Positions 36,221 to 45,674 of a stretch of DNA of 64,000 bases are shown piece after piece; position 1 is the stretch's first letter; each line of letters begins with the position of its first letter. The translations under genes were made by a program, and so were the position numbers. Source of the DNA: an uncultured Paracoccaceae bacterium (GTDB lineage Bacteria > Pseudomonadota > Alphaproteobacteria > Rhodobacterales > Rhodobacteraceae). The DNA is taken from contig CANMQX010000001.1 in assembly GCA_947500135.1 (NCBI GenBank), positions 62,001 to 126,000 of the forward strand, read 5' to 3'. The notes beneath the pieces were generated by a model, which was not told the DNA's origin, searched no databases, and was given only the letters and a program-made list of their open reading frames with translations.

Positions 36221-38242
36221 TTGAAAGAGCCGCCGCACAAAAAGACGCTTTGGGGACTCACAGCCGTCCCAATTGTGTCGGCGCTTTTGTTTGCGTCGGC
36301 CTTTTTCGTTGCAACAGCGTGGGAAGCCGCTGTTGTCGAACGCAATCAACGGGCCCAGTTGATCGACATGACCAACAGCTTTGTGACAGCGTTTTCGAAC
36401 GCGGGCGCCGGTGGCACGGTTGTCCCGGCGACCTTCCGACGTATGGGGATCGACCATTATTCTGAGCGACCAAGAACCGATGCATATGGCGTCGAAACAA
36501 GCGTCACAATGCCCGGCACGCCCGGGCTTGAAATCCACACATCAGAACCCGATGGCCGCCTGAAACGGATTATTCAGCGCCTTGCGGCCAAGGAACTGAC
36601 CGGACCAATCGTTGAAAACCGCATCGAAAACGGAAACTTCATCGGTCGGACCATCTCGCCCTCTATTGCCACCAGTGCAAGCTGCGTGGATTGCCACAAC
36701 CGGCTAATGGCCGAAGAGGTCTATCAAATTGGCGATGTCATGGGGGCGTTCATTGTCGAAAGCAATATGACCGCATCAATATGGCGAAATGCCGGGTTTT
36801 CCGGTCTGATCTTCATCGTCTCACTGGTGGGCGCCGGCTTATTGGCACAGCGTGAACGCGGGCGCATGCAACAGATCGTCAATGGGCTGGAGGCGCAGGT
36901 TCACCTTGAACAGGTCAAATCTGAAGCTGAGGCGCAGCAGCGGTTTTTGCTATCCCATGATCCGCTCACCGGCCTGCCAAACCGGACGATGTTTCATGAC
37001 CGGCTGGATACAGAATTGAAACTAGCCCCGGTCTCGGATGTGGTGGTGGTGGTGGTCGATCTTGACGGATTTAAAACCGTCAATGACACATCGGGACATA
37101 GCACAGGCGACGCCCTGCTTTGCGAGGTCGCACAGCGCCTGTTATCTGTCATAACAGATGATCGGGGGCTTGTTGCGCGACTGGGTGGTGATGAATTTGC
37201 GGCCGTTTTTCGACATGCGCCTGATCGACCCGATGCCGATACCATCGGCCATCAGATCGTTACGGCCATGCAAGATGATTTTGTTTTTGAAAACAATGTG
37301 ATCAAACCGGGATGTTCCGTCGGTATTGCGATCGCCGATCACCATGCCGGCGTGACGGCGACTGAATTGCTGCGCGGTGCGGACGCCGCTCTCTACACCG
37401 CCAAAACCGAAGGTAAGAACACCTATCGTATCTTCGATGCGGCGATTTCCGCCCTGCTTGGCCGACGCACCGAAATCGCGGCCCGCCTGCCCCGCGCTGT
37501 GGCCAACGACGACATCCGTGCGGTGTTTCAACCCAAAATGTGCATTGCAACCGGCCTGCCTCATGGGTTTGAGGCGTTGGCCAGGTGGCGCATGGATGAT
37601 GAAGACGTCGGGCCGGATGAGTTTATCCCAATCGCAGAAAAAACCGGGGTCATTCGCGACCTCGATCTTGCAGTGTTACAGATGGCCGCAGAATTTGCTG
37701 TGGCGACCAGCGCCGAATTCGGCCAGCCCGTGCGGATTAGCTCCAACCTGTCCGCCCAGAATTTCCATACTGACGGGCTGGCCGAGGATATCATGGCAAT
37801 CGTCAAAAAAGCCGGGCTAGCACCCCAACATCTGACGCTGGAAGTCACGGAAAGTGTCGCCGTCGAAAACTGGGATGTGGTCGAAGCAACATTGCGCACG
37901 TTGCGCCAGCATGGCGTCAGTGCAGCATTGGATGACTTTGGCACGGGATATTCATCGCTCAGCTATCTGCGACGTTTTGAATTCGAGGAGATTAAGATCG
38001 ATCGCAGCTTCATCACCAATATCAATGATGATGACGAGATCCGTTTCCTGTTTGAAAGCATTACCGACATGGCGCGCGGCCTTGGCGCGACGGTGGTTGT
38101 CGAAGGGATCGAAACAACCGCACAGGCCGAAATTGTCGCATTACGCGGTGCGCAGATCGGGCAAGGTTACCTCTATTCAAAACCACTGGAATGGGACGAA
38201 GCGCGCGCATTCCTGAAATCAAGCTTTGACCGCGTGGCCTAG
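36221..38242 (+). CDS. Membrane GGDEF-EAL protein with a periplasmic CxxCH haem motif
   Basis: A 673-residue protein starting with TTG, 7 nt after GGAG. Membrane helices lie at about residues 11-33 and 190-212 and enclose a periplasmic Tll0287-like/DUF3365-type domain with Cys155-x-x-Cys158-His159, a c-type haem site. The cytoplasmic part has an intact GGDEF motif (322-326), expected for c-di-GMP synthesis, and an EAL domain with EAL at 451-453 and DDFGTGYSSL, expected for its breakdown. It probably links a redox or gas signal to c-di-GMP. Which activity dominates cannot be told. Confidence 0.88.
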   Translation: MKEPPHKKTLWGLTAVPIVSALLFASAFFVATAWEAAVVERNQRAQLIDMTNSFVTAFSNAGAGGTVVPATFRRMGIDHYSERPRTDAYGVETSVTMPGTPGLEIHTSEPDGRLKRIIQRLAAKELTGPIVENRIENGNFIGRTISPSIATSASCVDCHNRLMAEEVYQIGDVMGAFIVESNMTASIWRNAGFSGLIFIVSLVGAGLLAQRERGRMQQIVNGLEAQVHLEQVKSEAEAQQRFLLSHDPLTGLPNRTMFHDRLDTELKLAPVSDVVVVVVDLDGFKTVNDTSGHSTGDALLCEVAQRLLSVITDDRGLVARLGGDEFAAVFRHAPDRPDADTIGHQIVTAMQDDFVFENNVIKPGCSVGIAIADHHAGVTATELLRGADAALYTAKTEGKNTYRIFDAAISALLGRRTEIAARLPRAVANDDIRAVFQPKMCIATGLPHGFEALARWRMDDEDVGPDEFIPIAEKTGVIRDLDLAVLQMAAEFAVATSAEFGQPVRISSNLSAQNFHTDGLAEDIMAIVKKAGLAPQHLTLEVTESVAVENWDVVEATLRTLRQHGVSAALDDFGTGYSSLSYLRRFEFEEIKIDRSFITNINDDDEIRFLFESITDMARGLGATVVVEGIETTAQAEIVALRGAQIGQGYLYSKPLEWDEARAFLKSSFDRVA

Positions 38243-38291
38243 GGGCAGGACCGCGCGTTGCGTTAACCCGGCAGACTCCGTCCCTTTGTGC

Positions 38292-38329
38292 CCGACGTTT
38301 TGCCGACGTGTGGCCGACGCTTTGCAGAC
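38292..38329. repeat. Dispersed repeat, copy 2 (three 11-bp units)
   Basis: Units CCGACGTTTTG, CCGACGTGTGG and CCGACGCTTTG followed by CAGAC match the copy at 10888-10925 at 37 of 38 positions. It lies between the convergent ends of the GGDEF-EAL gene and dctD. GTTAAC occurs on both sides (near 38261 and 38354). Confidence 0.85.
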
Positions 38330-38338
38330 AACACAAAA

Positions 38339-38373
38339 CCGGCAATGCAGCGCGTTAACACATGCATTGCCGG
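38339..38373. terminator. Perfect hairpin between convergent genes
   Basis: An 11-bp perfect stem CCGGCAATGCA/TGCATTGCCGG with a 13-nt loop sits just before the dctD stop. There is no T-run on either side, so it may be a structural end rather than a classic terminator. Confidence 0.45.
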
Positions 38374-38389
38374 GGCTATCATATACGGC

Positions 38390-39721
38390 CTAAAGGTAGT
38401 CGGACCGCTGTAATCCGTATTTCGCCATCTTCTCGTTCAACGTCCGGCGTGGCAGGCAAAGCTCTTCCATCACCGCAACGATGGACCCTTTATGCCGCCG
38501 CATGGTGTTGTCGATCAGCATCCGTTCAAACGCTTCGACAAACTCTTTCAGCGGCTTGCCTTCGGTGGTCATGGCCGGTTTGGTTTCTTCGGTATCGGCC
38601 ATCAGCAGTGACGCGATGGAGCCTGTGCCGCGCCGGTTTTGTAGCACCGCACGTTCGGCCACATTGATCAACTGGCGTACATTTCCGGGCCATGGCGCCT
38701 GCAACAACTGGGCCGCCTCCTGCGCGCTGACCTCGGGCGCATCACAGCCATATTCATCGGCAAACTGCTCACCCAACCGGGTGAAAAGCGCCAGAATATC
38801 CTCGCCACGCTGACGTAGCGGCGGCACCGTGATCCGCAATGCGGCAAGCCTGTAAAACAGGTCAGGACGCAACACGCTTTCGCAGGTTTTGTCCTGCTCC
38901 TGCAGGTTACAAATGGCCACAATACGGGTCTCCGCCGGGGTGCCCTGATCATTGATCGCTGTCAGCAACCGGGCCTGCAACGCATGGCTCAACGCCTCGA
39001 TATCTTCCAGAACCAGCGTGCCGCCGCGGGCCTCTTCCATGGCTGGGATCGGCTCATCATCATTGGCGGGGCCAAAGATACGGCGACCCAATGTTTCCTC
39101 GTCATAGGCCGAACAACTCAGCAGCACGAATTTCTTGTTCGCGCGGGCACCAACGGCGTGCAGGGCATGAGCGACAAGGGTCTTACCGGTACCGGTCTCG
39201 CCCTCGACCAGGACGTGGCCATCAGCCTGCCCCAGATCAAGAATATCCTCTTTCAACCGCTCCATCGGGACCGATTGACCGATCAATTTCTTGATCAAAG
39301 CAGAGCCATCGGACAATTCCTTGCGCAGCGCACGGTTATCCAAAGTCAGGCGGCGGGCCTGCGTGGCGCGCTTGGCCAGTTCGGTCATCCGGTCGGGATT
39401 GAAGGGTTTTTCAAGGAAATCGAATGCCCCGACCCGCATCGCCTCAACCGCCATCGGCACGTCACCGTGGCCGGTGATCATGATGACCGGTAGCGAGCTA
39501 TCGACGCCCTTGAGTTTTTTGAGGAATTGCATCCCATCCATGCCCGGCATCTTGATGTCACTGACAACAACGCCGGGGTAATCATTTCCTAACCCTTTCA
39601 GCGCATCCTCAGCGGATGCAAAGGTCTCTGTGTCAAACCCGGACAGGGCCAGCCACTGACTGATCGATTGACGCATATCCTTTTCGTCATCGACAATCGC
39701 GATTTTCATAGCCTTCGACAT
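38390..39721 (-). CDS. dctD: DctD-like response regulator lacking the GAFTGA loop
   Basis: A 443-residue NtrC-family regulator of C4-dicarboxylate transport, paired with the DctB kinase. The receiver domain has Asp55 in VVSDIKMPGMDG; the AAA+ domain has Walker A GETGTGKT (174-181); a Fis-type helix-turn-helix ends the protein (KGSIVAVMEELCLPRRTLNEKM). The sigma-54 contact loop GAFTGA, expected between the ELFG and GGTL motifs, is replaced by IFGPANDDEPIPAMEEARGG. It therefore may not work with sigma-54. It starts 11 nt after dctB ends. Confidence 0.88.
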   Translation of the reverse strand: MSKAMKIAIVDDEKDMRQSISQWLALSGFDTETFASAEDALKGLGNDYPGVVVSDIKMPGMDGMQFLKKLKGVDSSLPVIMITGHGDVPMAVEAMRVGAFDFLEKPFNPDRMTELAKRATQARRLTLDNRALRKELSDGSALIKKLIGQSVPMERLKEDILDLGQADGHVLVEGETGTGKTLVAHALHAVGARANKKFVLLSCSAYDEETLGRRIFGPANDDEPIPAMEEARGGTLVLEDIEALSHALQARLLTAINDQGTPAETRIVAICNLQEQDKTCESVLRPDLFYRLAALRITVPPLRQRGEDILALFTRLGEQFADEYGCDAPEVSAQEAAQLLQAPWPGNVRQLINVAERAVLQNRRGTGSIASLLMADTEETKPAMTTEGKPLKEFVEAFERMLIDNTMRRHKGSIVAVMEELCLPRRTLNEKMAKYGLQRSDYL

Positions 39722-39732
39722 TACTTCTTTCC

Positions 39733-41490
39733 TTACTCTGCCGCCGCGACGTCCTGTTCCAACGCAGGCAGCTGAACTTCAAAAATTGCCCCACCATCGA
39801 CTGCATTTCTTGCCGTCAGACGTCCATTCAAATCGTTGACGATGCCAGAGGAGATGGCAAGCCCAAGCCCGACCCCATCCCCCGGTTCCTTGGTTGTGTA
39901 AAACGGCTCGAACAACTCGTTCAGGTTTTCAATTCCCGGACCATTGTCGTGGATTTGCAAGCTGACGGTTTCGCCCGCCGCCAGCAGAATTTCAATAGTG
40001 GGATTGCTGGATGATTTGGTTGCATCAAACGCATTGCGCAGCAGATTGATAATCACCTGTTCCAACCGCAACCGATCACCCAAAATCATCACCGGTTCGT
40101 TGGGCAAAGTGCGAATGATATTGACCTGCCGGGTCTTCAACTGCGGCTCCATCATGGCAAGTGCAGATGACACCGCGGCCCTTGTGTCTACTGGTTCAAA
40201 TGCCTCTGACCCTTTGCGGGCGTAGGATTTCAGCTGGCGCGTAATCGCCCCCATCCGTTCCAGCAAATCATCGATCCGCTGGAATGACGACAGCGCCTCA
40301 TCCTGCCGCTTGCGTTGCAGCAAAAGCCGAGCACCGGCGAGGTAGGTTTTCATCGCCGCCAATGGCTGGTTCAACTCGTGACTGACAGCGGCTGACATCT
40401 CACCCAAGGCCGCTAATTTTGAGGATTGCGCGATGGTCTGTTCGGCAACCTGGAGGGTCTTTTCGACCTTCTCACGTTCGGCGATTTCTCGCTGTAGCCT
40501 ACGGTTCAATGCGCGAAGCTCTGCTGACTCACGTTGGAAAAATACCAATCGGGAAGCCGTCTTGCGGGACATGAAATAGAAGGCCAGCGCCAAAAGCAGG
40601 GCGAATCCCATCACCTCAAGCGCCAGAATGCCGTTCACCCTCTCGCGCACAGAGGCGTAAGTGGTAAAGCTGATCATCTTCCAACCCTGATGCGGTACAC
40701 GCGCCTCGCGACGTAAAACCGCCTCACCCCGCAGATAAGCATCCGCAGGCAGCGCCGCCCAACCTTGTGTGGCACGGATCGCGCGTTCAATTGCGGATGG
40801 GGCGGATTGTCGGGCCAGCGCCTCTGCCTCCATCCGACCACGCCAGCGCGGCTCGGACGACATCAAGATCGTACCGTCTGTATCAGTGACGATCACCGCA
40901 TCTGACAGCCCCGCCCAGCTGCGCTCCAGTGCGGGGACGTCGACCTCCACCATGATCACGCCCAGGAAAACGCCCTCTGCATCGATCTTGCGCGAATAGA
41001 CAAAGTTGAAAGTTCCGTCATCCTCGTCCTTGTAGGTGGTATAGATCGTTTGATTGGCCCGCTGCGCATTGACGAAATAGGGTTTCGCCCTGTGCGTTTG
41101 GCCTAGCCGGTTGCGGTCAGTGGCGGCAACTGTGCGCCCATCACGGTCAAGCAACACCAATGATGCAGCTCCAAAATCGTCGACAAATGACAGCAATCGC
41201 GCCGTTGATAGTGAATAATTGGCATCTTCCAGCGCGGTAATCAGCTCCGGATCGCGCGCCAGAAACAACAGGCCACGCGCGCTGTGGCGCAGCTCGCTCA
41301 TCAAATCGCTGACATGGCTGGCCAACCGGATCTCGGATCGGTTTCGCGTCGTCTCGGTGAACCGCTGAGTCAGGAATTGATTGCTGACATAAATCACGAT
41401 GACCGCAAAAAGGCATATCACAAGGATAGACAGCCGCAGATACCATCTGCCCTGACCGCGCCGTCCCTTGAGTTTTGTGATCCCCGCCAT
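39733..41490 (-). CDS. dctB: C4-dicarboxylate sensor histidine kinase DctB
   Basis: A 585-residue membrane kinase. Transmembrane helices at about residues 18-38 and 285-305 enclose a periplasmic double-PAS (dCache) sensor domain. A coiled coil (ELRALNRRLQREIAEREKVEKTLQ) leads to the HisKA domain with the phospho-histidine in AAVSHELNQPLAAMKTYLAG, then the HATPase domain (NLLRNAFDATK, DNGPGI, GVGLGLAISSGI). It phosphorylates DctD, encoded 11 nt downstream. No DctPQM transporter genes are in the window. Confidence 0.92.
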   Translation of the reverse strand: MAGITKLKGRRGQGRWYLRLSILVICLFAVIVIYVSNQFLTQRFTETTRNRSEIRLASHVSDLMSELRHSARGLLFLARDPELITALEDANYSLSTARLLSFVDDFGAASLVLLDRDGRTVAATDRNRLGQTHRAKPYFVNAQRANQTIYTTYKDEDDGTFNFVYSRKIDAEGVFLGVIMVEVDVPALERSWAGLSDAVIVTDTDGTILMSSEPRWRGRMEAEALARQSAPSAIERAIRATQGWAALPADAYLRGEAVLRREARVPHQGWKMISFTTYASVRERVNGILALEVMGFALLLALAFYFMSRKTASRLVFFQRESAELRALNRRLQREIAEREKVEKTLQVAEQTIAQSSKLAALGEMSAAVSHELNQPLAAMKTYLAGARLLLQRKRQDEALSSFQRIDDLLERMGAITRQLKSYARKGSEAFEPVDTRAAVSSALAMMEPQLKTRQVNIIRTLPNEPVMILGDRLRLEQVIINLLRNAFDATKSSSNPTIEILLAAGETVSLQIHDNGPGIENLNELFEPFYTTKEPGDGVGLGLAISSGIVNDLNGRLTARNAVDGGAIFEVQLPALEQDVAAAE

Positions 41491-41534
41491 GGGCGTATTC
41501 TAAGCCCAAGCATTGGGCGCAGCAAGGTAACAGA

Positions 41535-42203
41535 TTAGGCGTTTGCCAACTGTCCAATCAACCCGCGGAAAAGCGCCTGCCCATCCGTGCCGCCATGCCC
41601 AGTATCAACCGCCCGTTCGGGGTGCGGCATCATGCCAAGAACACGCCGGTTATCCGACAAGACACCTGCGATATCGGCCACGGATCCGTTTGGGTTCTGC
41701 GTGTAACGGAATGCGATACGTTCATCGGCCTCAAGCCGCGCTAAAGTATCGGGATCAGCCGTGTAGTTGCCATCATGATGCGCCACCGGAAACGCGACAA
41801 GATCGCCTGCGTTGTACCCTTCGGTGAAGGCAGAGCTGGATGTTTCGACTTTCAGATCAAGGGTTTTACAAACGAACTTCAACGCCGCATTGCGCATCAG
41901 CGCCCCGGGCAATAGCCCACTTTCGGTCAGTACCTGAAAGCCGTTGCAAACGCCCAAGACATAGCCACCACGTGCAGCATGCGCCACAATCGCCTTGCAA
42001 ATCGGCGATTGCGCCGCAATCGCACCGCAACGCAGATAATCGCCAAAGCTAAACCCGCCCGGCACAGCCACCAGATCGACACTTTCCGGCAGGTCAGGAT
42101 CCTTGTGCCAGACCATGCTGACATCTGCACCAGCGGCGCGTAATGCAACGGCCATATCCCGATCACAATTCGATCCGGGGAAAACGATGACAGCCGCACG
42201 CAT
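41535..42203 (-). CDS. purQ: Phosphoribosylformylglycinamidine synthase, glutaminase subunit
   Basis: A 222-residue class I glutamine amidotransferase that supplies ammonia for the fourth purine step. The nucleophile Cys lies in [22 protein letters not shown], and the C-terminal His/Glu in MPHPERAVD. It works with PurS and PurL. Its ATG shares one base with the purS stop, so it is coupled. purL is not in this stretch. Confidence 0.96.
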   Translation of the reverse strand: MRAAVIVFPGSNCDRDMAVALRAAGADVSMVWHKDPDLPESVDLVAVPGGFSFGDYLRCGAIAAQSPICKAIVAHAARGGYVLGVCNGFQVLTESGLLPGALMRNAALKFVCKTLDLKVETSSSAFTEGYNAGDLVAFPVAHHDGNYTADPDTLARLEADERIAFRYTQNPNGSVADIAGVLSDNRRVLGMMPHPERAVDTGHGGTDGQALFRGLIGQLANA

Positions 42204-42433
42204 CAGAGCAGTTCCACCCGGTAGCTTTCGATCACAGTATTCGCCAGCAGCTTTTCACACATGTCGGTGATTGTGTCCTCGGACGTGCCATCGGCCAGAT
42301 CAAGCTCGATCACTTTGCCCTGCCGCACGCCCGACACACCGTCAAAGCCCAGATTGCCCAATGCATGCCGCACTGCTTCGCCTTGTGGGTCCAGCACGCC
42401 ATTCTTGAGCATCACATGTACTCTTGCTTTCAT
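42203..42433 (-). CDS. purS: Phosphoribosylformylglycinamidine synthase, PurS subunit
   Basis: A 76-residue small subunit that bridges PurQ and PurL. It shows the family pattern [20 protein letters not shown] and [15 protein letters not shown]. It lies between purC (29 nt upstream) and purQ (1-nt overlap), forming purC-purS-purQ. Confidence 0.95.
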   Translation of the reverse strand: MKARVHVMLKNGVLDPQGEAVRHALGNLGFDGVSGVRQGKVIELDLADGTSEDTITDMCEKLLANTVIESYRVELL

Positions 42434-42462
42434 CTGTCAGCTTTCCGTTCTTATCTGCGTCT

Positions 42463-43227
42463 TCAGTTGATTAATGTCGGCTTCGCCGGGCGGTGCGTGA
42501 CGTTGGACGGCATCACACCAAGCCGCTTGGCAACCTCGGTATAGGCGTCGGTCAGATTGCCCAGATCGCGGCGGAATACATCCTTGTCCAGTTTCTGACC
42601 GCTTTCGATATCCCAAAGGCGGCAGCTATCGGGGCTGATCTCATCGGCCAGCATCAGCCGGGGAAATTCGTTATCCCAGACGCGCCCAATCTCAATCTTG
42701 AAATCAATCAGTTTGATCCCAACGCCATACATGACCCCCGACATCCAGTCATTGACCCGCAATGCAAGGCTGACGATGTCGTCCAGATCCTGCTGTGTCG
42801 CCCAACCAAAGGCGATGATGTACTCCTCGGGGACCAGCGGGTCGCCAAGGCTGTCATCCTTATAGGAAAATTCAACAATCGGGCGCGGCAGGGCTGTGCC
42901 CTCTTCCATGCCGAGACGTTTGGCCATGGACCCGGCGGCGAAATTACGCACGATCACCTCAAGTGGAATAATCTCTGCCTGACGGATCAGTTGTTCGCGC
43001 ATATTCAGGCGCTTGATGAAATGGGTTGGGATGCCGATCTGGGTCAGACCAGTCATAAAAAACTCTGACAAGCGGTTGTTCAGCACGCCCTTGCCTTCGA
43101 TCACGGCTTTCTTTTCGGCGTTATAGGCCGTTGCATCATCCTTGAAATACTGCACCAAAGTACCCGGTTCCGGACCTTCATACAGGATCTTTGCCTTGCC
43201 TTCGTAAATCTTCTTACGGCGCGCCAT
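42463..43227 (-). CDS. purC: SAICAR synthetase
   Basis: A 254-residue phosphoribosylaminoimidazole-succinocarboxamide synthase for purine synthesis. Landmarks are [47 protein letters not shown] and [10 protein letters not shown]. The ATG at 43227 ([10 protein letters not shown]) has AAGGGG upstream. First gene of purC-purS-purQ and divergent from the ATPase zeta gene. Confidence 0.96.
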   Translation of the reverse strand: MARRKKIYEGKAKILYEGPEPGTLVQYFKDDATAYNAEKKAVIEGKGVLNNRLSEFFMTGLTQIGIPTHFIKRLNMREQLIRQAEIIPLEVIVRNFAAGSMAKRLGMEEGTALPRPIVEFSYKDDSLGDPLVPEEYIIAFGWATQQDLDDIVSLALRVNDWMSGVMYGVGIKLIDFKIEIGRVWDNEFPRLMLADEISPDSCRLWDIESGQKLDKDVFRRDLGNLTDAYTEVAKRLGVMPSNVTHRPAKPTLIN

Positions 43228-43358
43228 GTTCACCCCTTGCCCCTGCGCGTATCCCGCCCTGGGTCGCGTCATGTGCGCGTCATAGTGCAAGCCCCCCTTG
43301 CGGGCAAGCACCTGCAGGGGCATATCAGAAGGGAACACACCCAATCCGTGAGGCCATA

Positions 43359-43673
43359 ATGAACACATTTGACGATCGCGAACATGCATTCGAGGCGAAA
43401 TTCGCACATGATGCCGAGATGCAATTCCGGGCCGAGGCCCGCCGTAACAAGTTGTTGGGTCTTTGGGCTGCTGAATTGTTGGGCAAATCCGGTGATGATG
43501 CCGCCGCTTATGCAGCCGAGGTGGTAAAAGCCGATATGGAAGAACCCGGCGAGGAAGATGTCTATCGCAAGGTCGCTGGCGATCTTGGCGACAAGGCGGA
43601 CGAGGCTACAATTCGCGGCCAGATGGCCAGCCTGATGGTGGAAGCCAAGGCGCAATTGATCGCCGAGCTCTGA
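43359..43673 (+). CDS. F1-ATPase zeta inhibitor subunit (DUF1476)
   Basis: A 104-residue helical protein of the alphaproteobacterial zeta family, first characterised in Paracoccus denitrificans as an inhibitor of the F1-ATPase. It starts [18 protein letters not shown] with the inhibitory N-terminal region, followed by [15 protein letters not shown]. The start at 43359 agrees with the family. Divergent from purC. Confidence 0.93.
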   Translation: MNTFDDREHAFEAKFAHDAEMQFRAEARRNKLLGLWAAELLGKSGDDAAAYAAEVVKADMEEPGEEDVYRKVAGDLGDKADEATIRGQMASLMVEAKAQLIAEL

Positions 43674-43809
43674 TTAACTTTAAATGTGAATGATATAAGC
43701 GGCGCATCATGGCAAATGATGCGCCGCTTTTGCCGTTTCGCCCCTTCGCCTTAACACCTGCTTCATGCCCCTGCCCTAGCCATTGATGGGTTAATTGGTC
43801 GGAGCGGTC

Positions 43810-45624
43810 ATGATCCATCCTCAACCCACGCGCGTTGGCGTTTCCGGGGCAACTGCCCTGCGCATCATTTTTCCGGTCATGTTGCTGGGCATTTGTGGTG
43901 CGATCCTGTGGCAAGATATTGCGGCCATGGATACGAATGCCATCTTGCAGGCTGTGGCACAGGTGACATGGATGCAATGGGCGCTGGCCGGTGTCGCCAC
44001 ATGGTGCAGTTTTCAAACCATCGGGCGTTATGATGCGATGTGGCATCGGCATTTGAAAACAGGCGTGCCGCCTCGACTGGCGCGTCGGTCAGGCATCAGG
44101 GCGATTGCCATTGCACAAACGCTTGGCTTTGGGGCGCTGACGGGCAGTCTGGTTCGCTGGTATAGCCTGCCCGGCATGACGCTCTGGCAGGCAACGCAGA
44201 TTTCCATCGCGGTCACAATTGCATTCAGTGCCTGTTGGGCCATTTGGGCGTTGCCGGCACTGTTATGGCTAGGTGGCCATGCCGGGCTTTCTCATTTTAT
44301 CCCAACTATGATTGTCATCGCCGCTACTCCGCTTGCCTTTTGGGTGCATCGCAGGTTTGCGCCAGAATTGCAGTATAAGGACGTTGCCGCATTGCTGTGC
44401 CTGACCGCCGTCGATCTGTTTTGTGCGGCTGTGGCGCTTTATCTGGTTATACCACAAGGTGCCGACATCGCGTTTCTGCCTCTGCTCGCAGCCTATGTGA
44501 TCGCACTCGGCGTCGGCCTGATCGCCAACACGCCGGGCGGCGCTGGTGCTTTTGAACTGACCCTTTTGTCACTTTTGCCGATGGCAATGCCCGAACCAGT
44601 GATCGCGGCGATTATTGCGTTTCGGATTGTATATTACTTGATCCCGGCGACGCTCGCACTTTTGGCCTTGGCACGACCGGCACCGGCCCAAGCGGACAAT
44701 CCGACGGCCGCCATGTGGGGGCTGGCCCGGCAATCAGGCGAAACCGGGCGGATCGGCGGTGTTGATTTGTTGCTGGGCGATTTGCCCCTGCTCCTGACCA
44801 CATTGGGACCGCAACCAAAACCGGTGCCCGTCACTGCATTTTGGAAACAAGCCCTATGGCAAGGCAAGCTACCGACCTGCTACAACGCAGATCCGCGTAC
44901 GGCACTGGCGACGCGCAACTCCGGTTGGCATGTGCGCCGGGTGGCGATTGAGGCGATCCTGCGCCCCGCTGACTGGACCACCGCCGGTGGGCGTCGGCAA
45001 ACACTACGGCGCAAGCTTAAACAGGCCGCGCGCGCGGGCATTGTTGTTGAAGAGTTGAAAAGCAGCAGCCCCACCGCTCAACTGCGCAACATCGCGCGAA
45101 GCTGGGCACTCTCCCATGGCGGAGAGTACGGGTTTTCGATGGGGCGGTTTTGTTCTCAGTATATTGCGGGGCAGCGTATTTTTCTAATTAAGAAAGACGG
45201 TTATAGCATTGGTTTTGTTTCCTTTCATGCGTCCGCTGATGAGTGGGTGCTTGATCTGATACGGCATAAAGACAATGTGCCGGATGGTGCCATTCACGCC
45301 GCAATCGTTGCCGCCATCGATGTTGCCAAGGACGAAGCTGTGCAGCGGCTGTCGCTTGCATCCGTACCTGATCCGCGCGTGACGCCGCGTTTCTGGGCCA
45401 GCTCACGGGCCGGGTTGGCGCAGTTTAAACGCAGCTTTGGTCCGGTTTGGGTGCCGCGCTATCACGCGGCTCCTAATCGTTGCGTTTTCTGGTTAGGCGG
45501 GTTGATTATCGGGCTTGCCATTCATCGACCGATTGCCAACTTTCCTTGGAAACTTGCAGCAAAGCTCAAGTTCTTCTTGCAAAAATATCAACTGTGGAGG
45601 GCTGGTTCACCGTTGCGCCGATGA
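43810..45624 (+). CDS. MprF-like protein (flippase-type membrane domain plus DUF2156)
   Basis: A 604-residue protein. The N-terminal part (about residues 15-290) has roughly eight hydrophobic helices with the LPI/flippase pattern NTPGGAGAFELTLLSLLP; the C-terminal part (about 340-560) is a DUF2156 aminoacyl-phosphatidylglycerol synthase-like domain (RRQTLRRKLKQAARAGI, GFSMGRF, IGFVSFH). MprF proteins add lysine or alanine to phosphatidylglycerol and flip the product, lowering surface charge. It is shorter than classic MprF. The ATG at 43810 with GGAG upstream is the start; a TTG 15 nt earlier is less likely. Confidence 0.78.
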   Translation: MIHPQPTRVGVSGATALRIIFPVMLLGICGAILWQDIAAMDTNAILQAVAQVTWMQWALAGVATWCSFQTIGRYDAMWHRHLKTGVPPRLARRSGIRAIAIAQTLGFGALTGSLVRWYSLPGMTLWQATQISIAVTIAFSACWAIWALPALLWLGGHAGLSHFIPTMIVIAATPLAFWVHRRFAPELQYKDVAALLCLTAVDLFCAAVALYLVIPQGADIAFLPLLAAYVIALGVGLIANTPGGAGAFELTLLSLLPMAMPEPVIAAIIAFRIVYYLIPATLALLALARPAPAQADNPTAAMWGLARQSGETGRIGGVDLLLGDLPLLLTTLGPQPKPVPVTAFWKQALWQGKLPTCYNADPRTALATRNSGWHVRRVAIEAILRPADWTTAGGRRQTLRRKLKQAARAGIVVEELKSSSPTAQLRNIARSWALSHGGEYGFSMGRFCSQYIAGQRIFLIKKDGYSIGFVSFHASADEWVLDLIRHKDNVPDGAIHAAIVAAIDVAKDEAVQRLSLASVPDPRVTPRFWASSRAGLAQFKRSFGPVWVPRYHAAPNRCVFWLGGLIIGLAIHRPIANFPWKLAAKLKFFLQKYQLWRAGSPLRR

Positions 45625-45674
45625 CCAACCCATGACAGGCGAGGGCATCGCGCGACAGCAAGGATACCGGGCCA

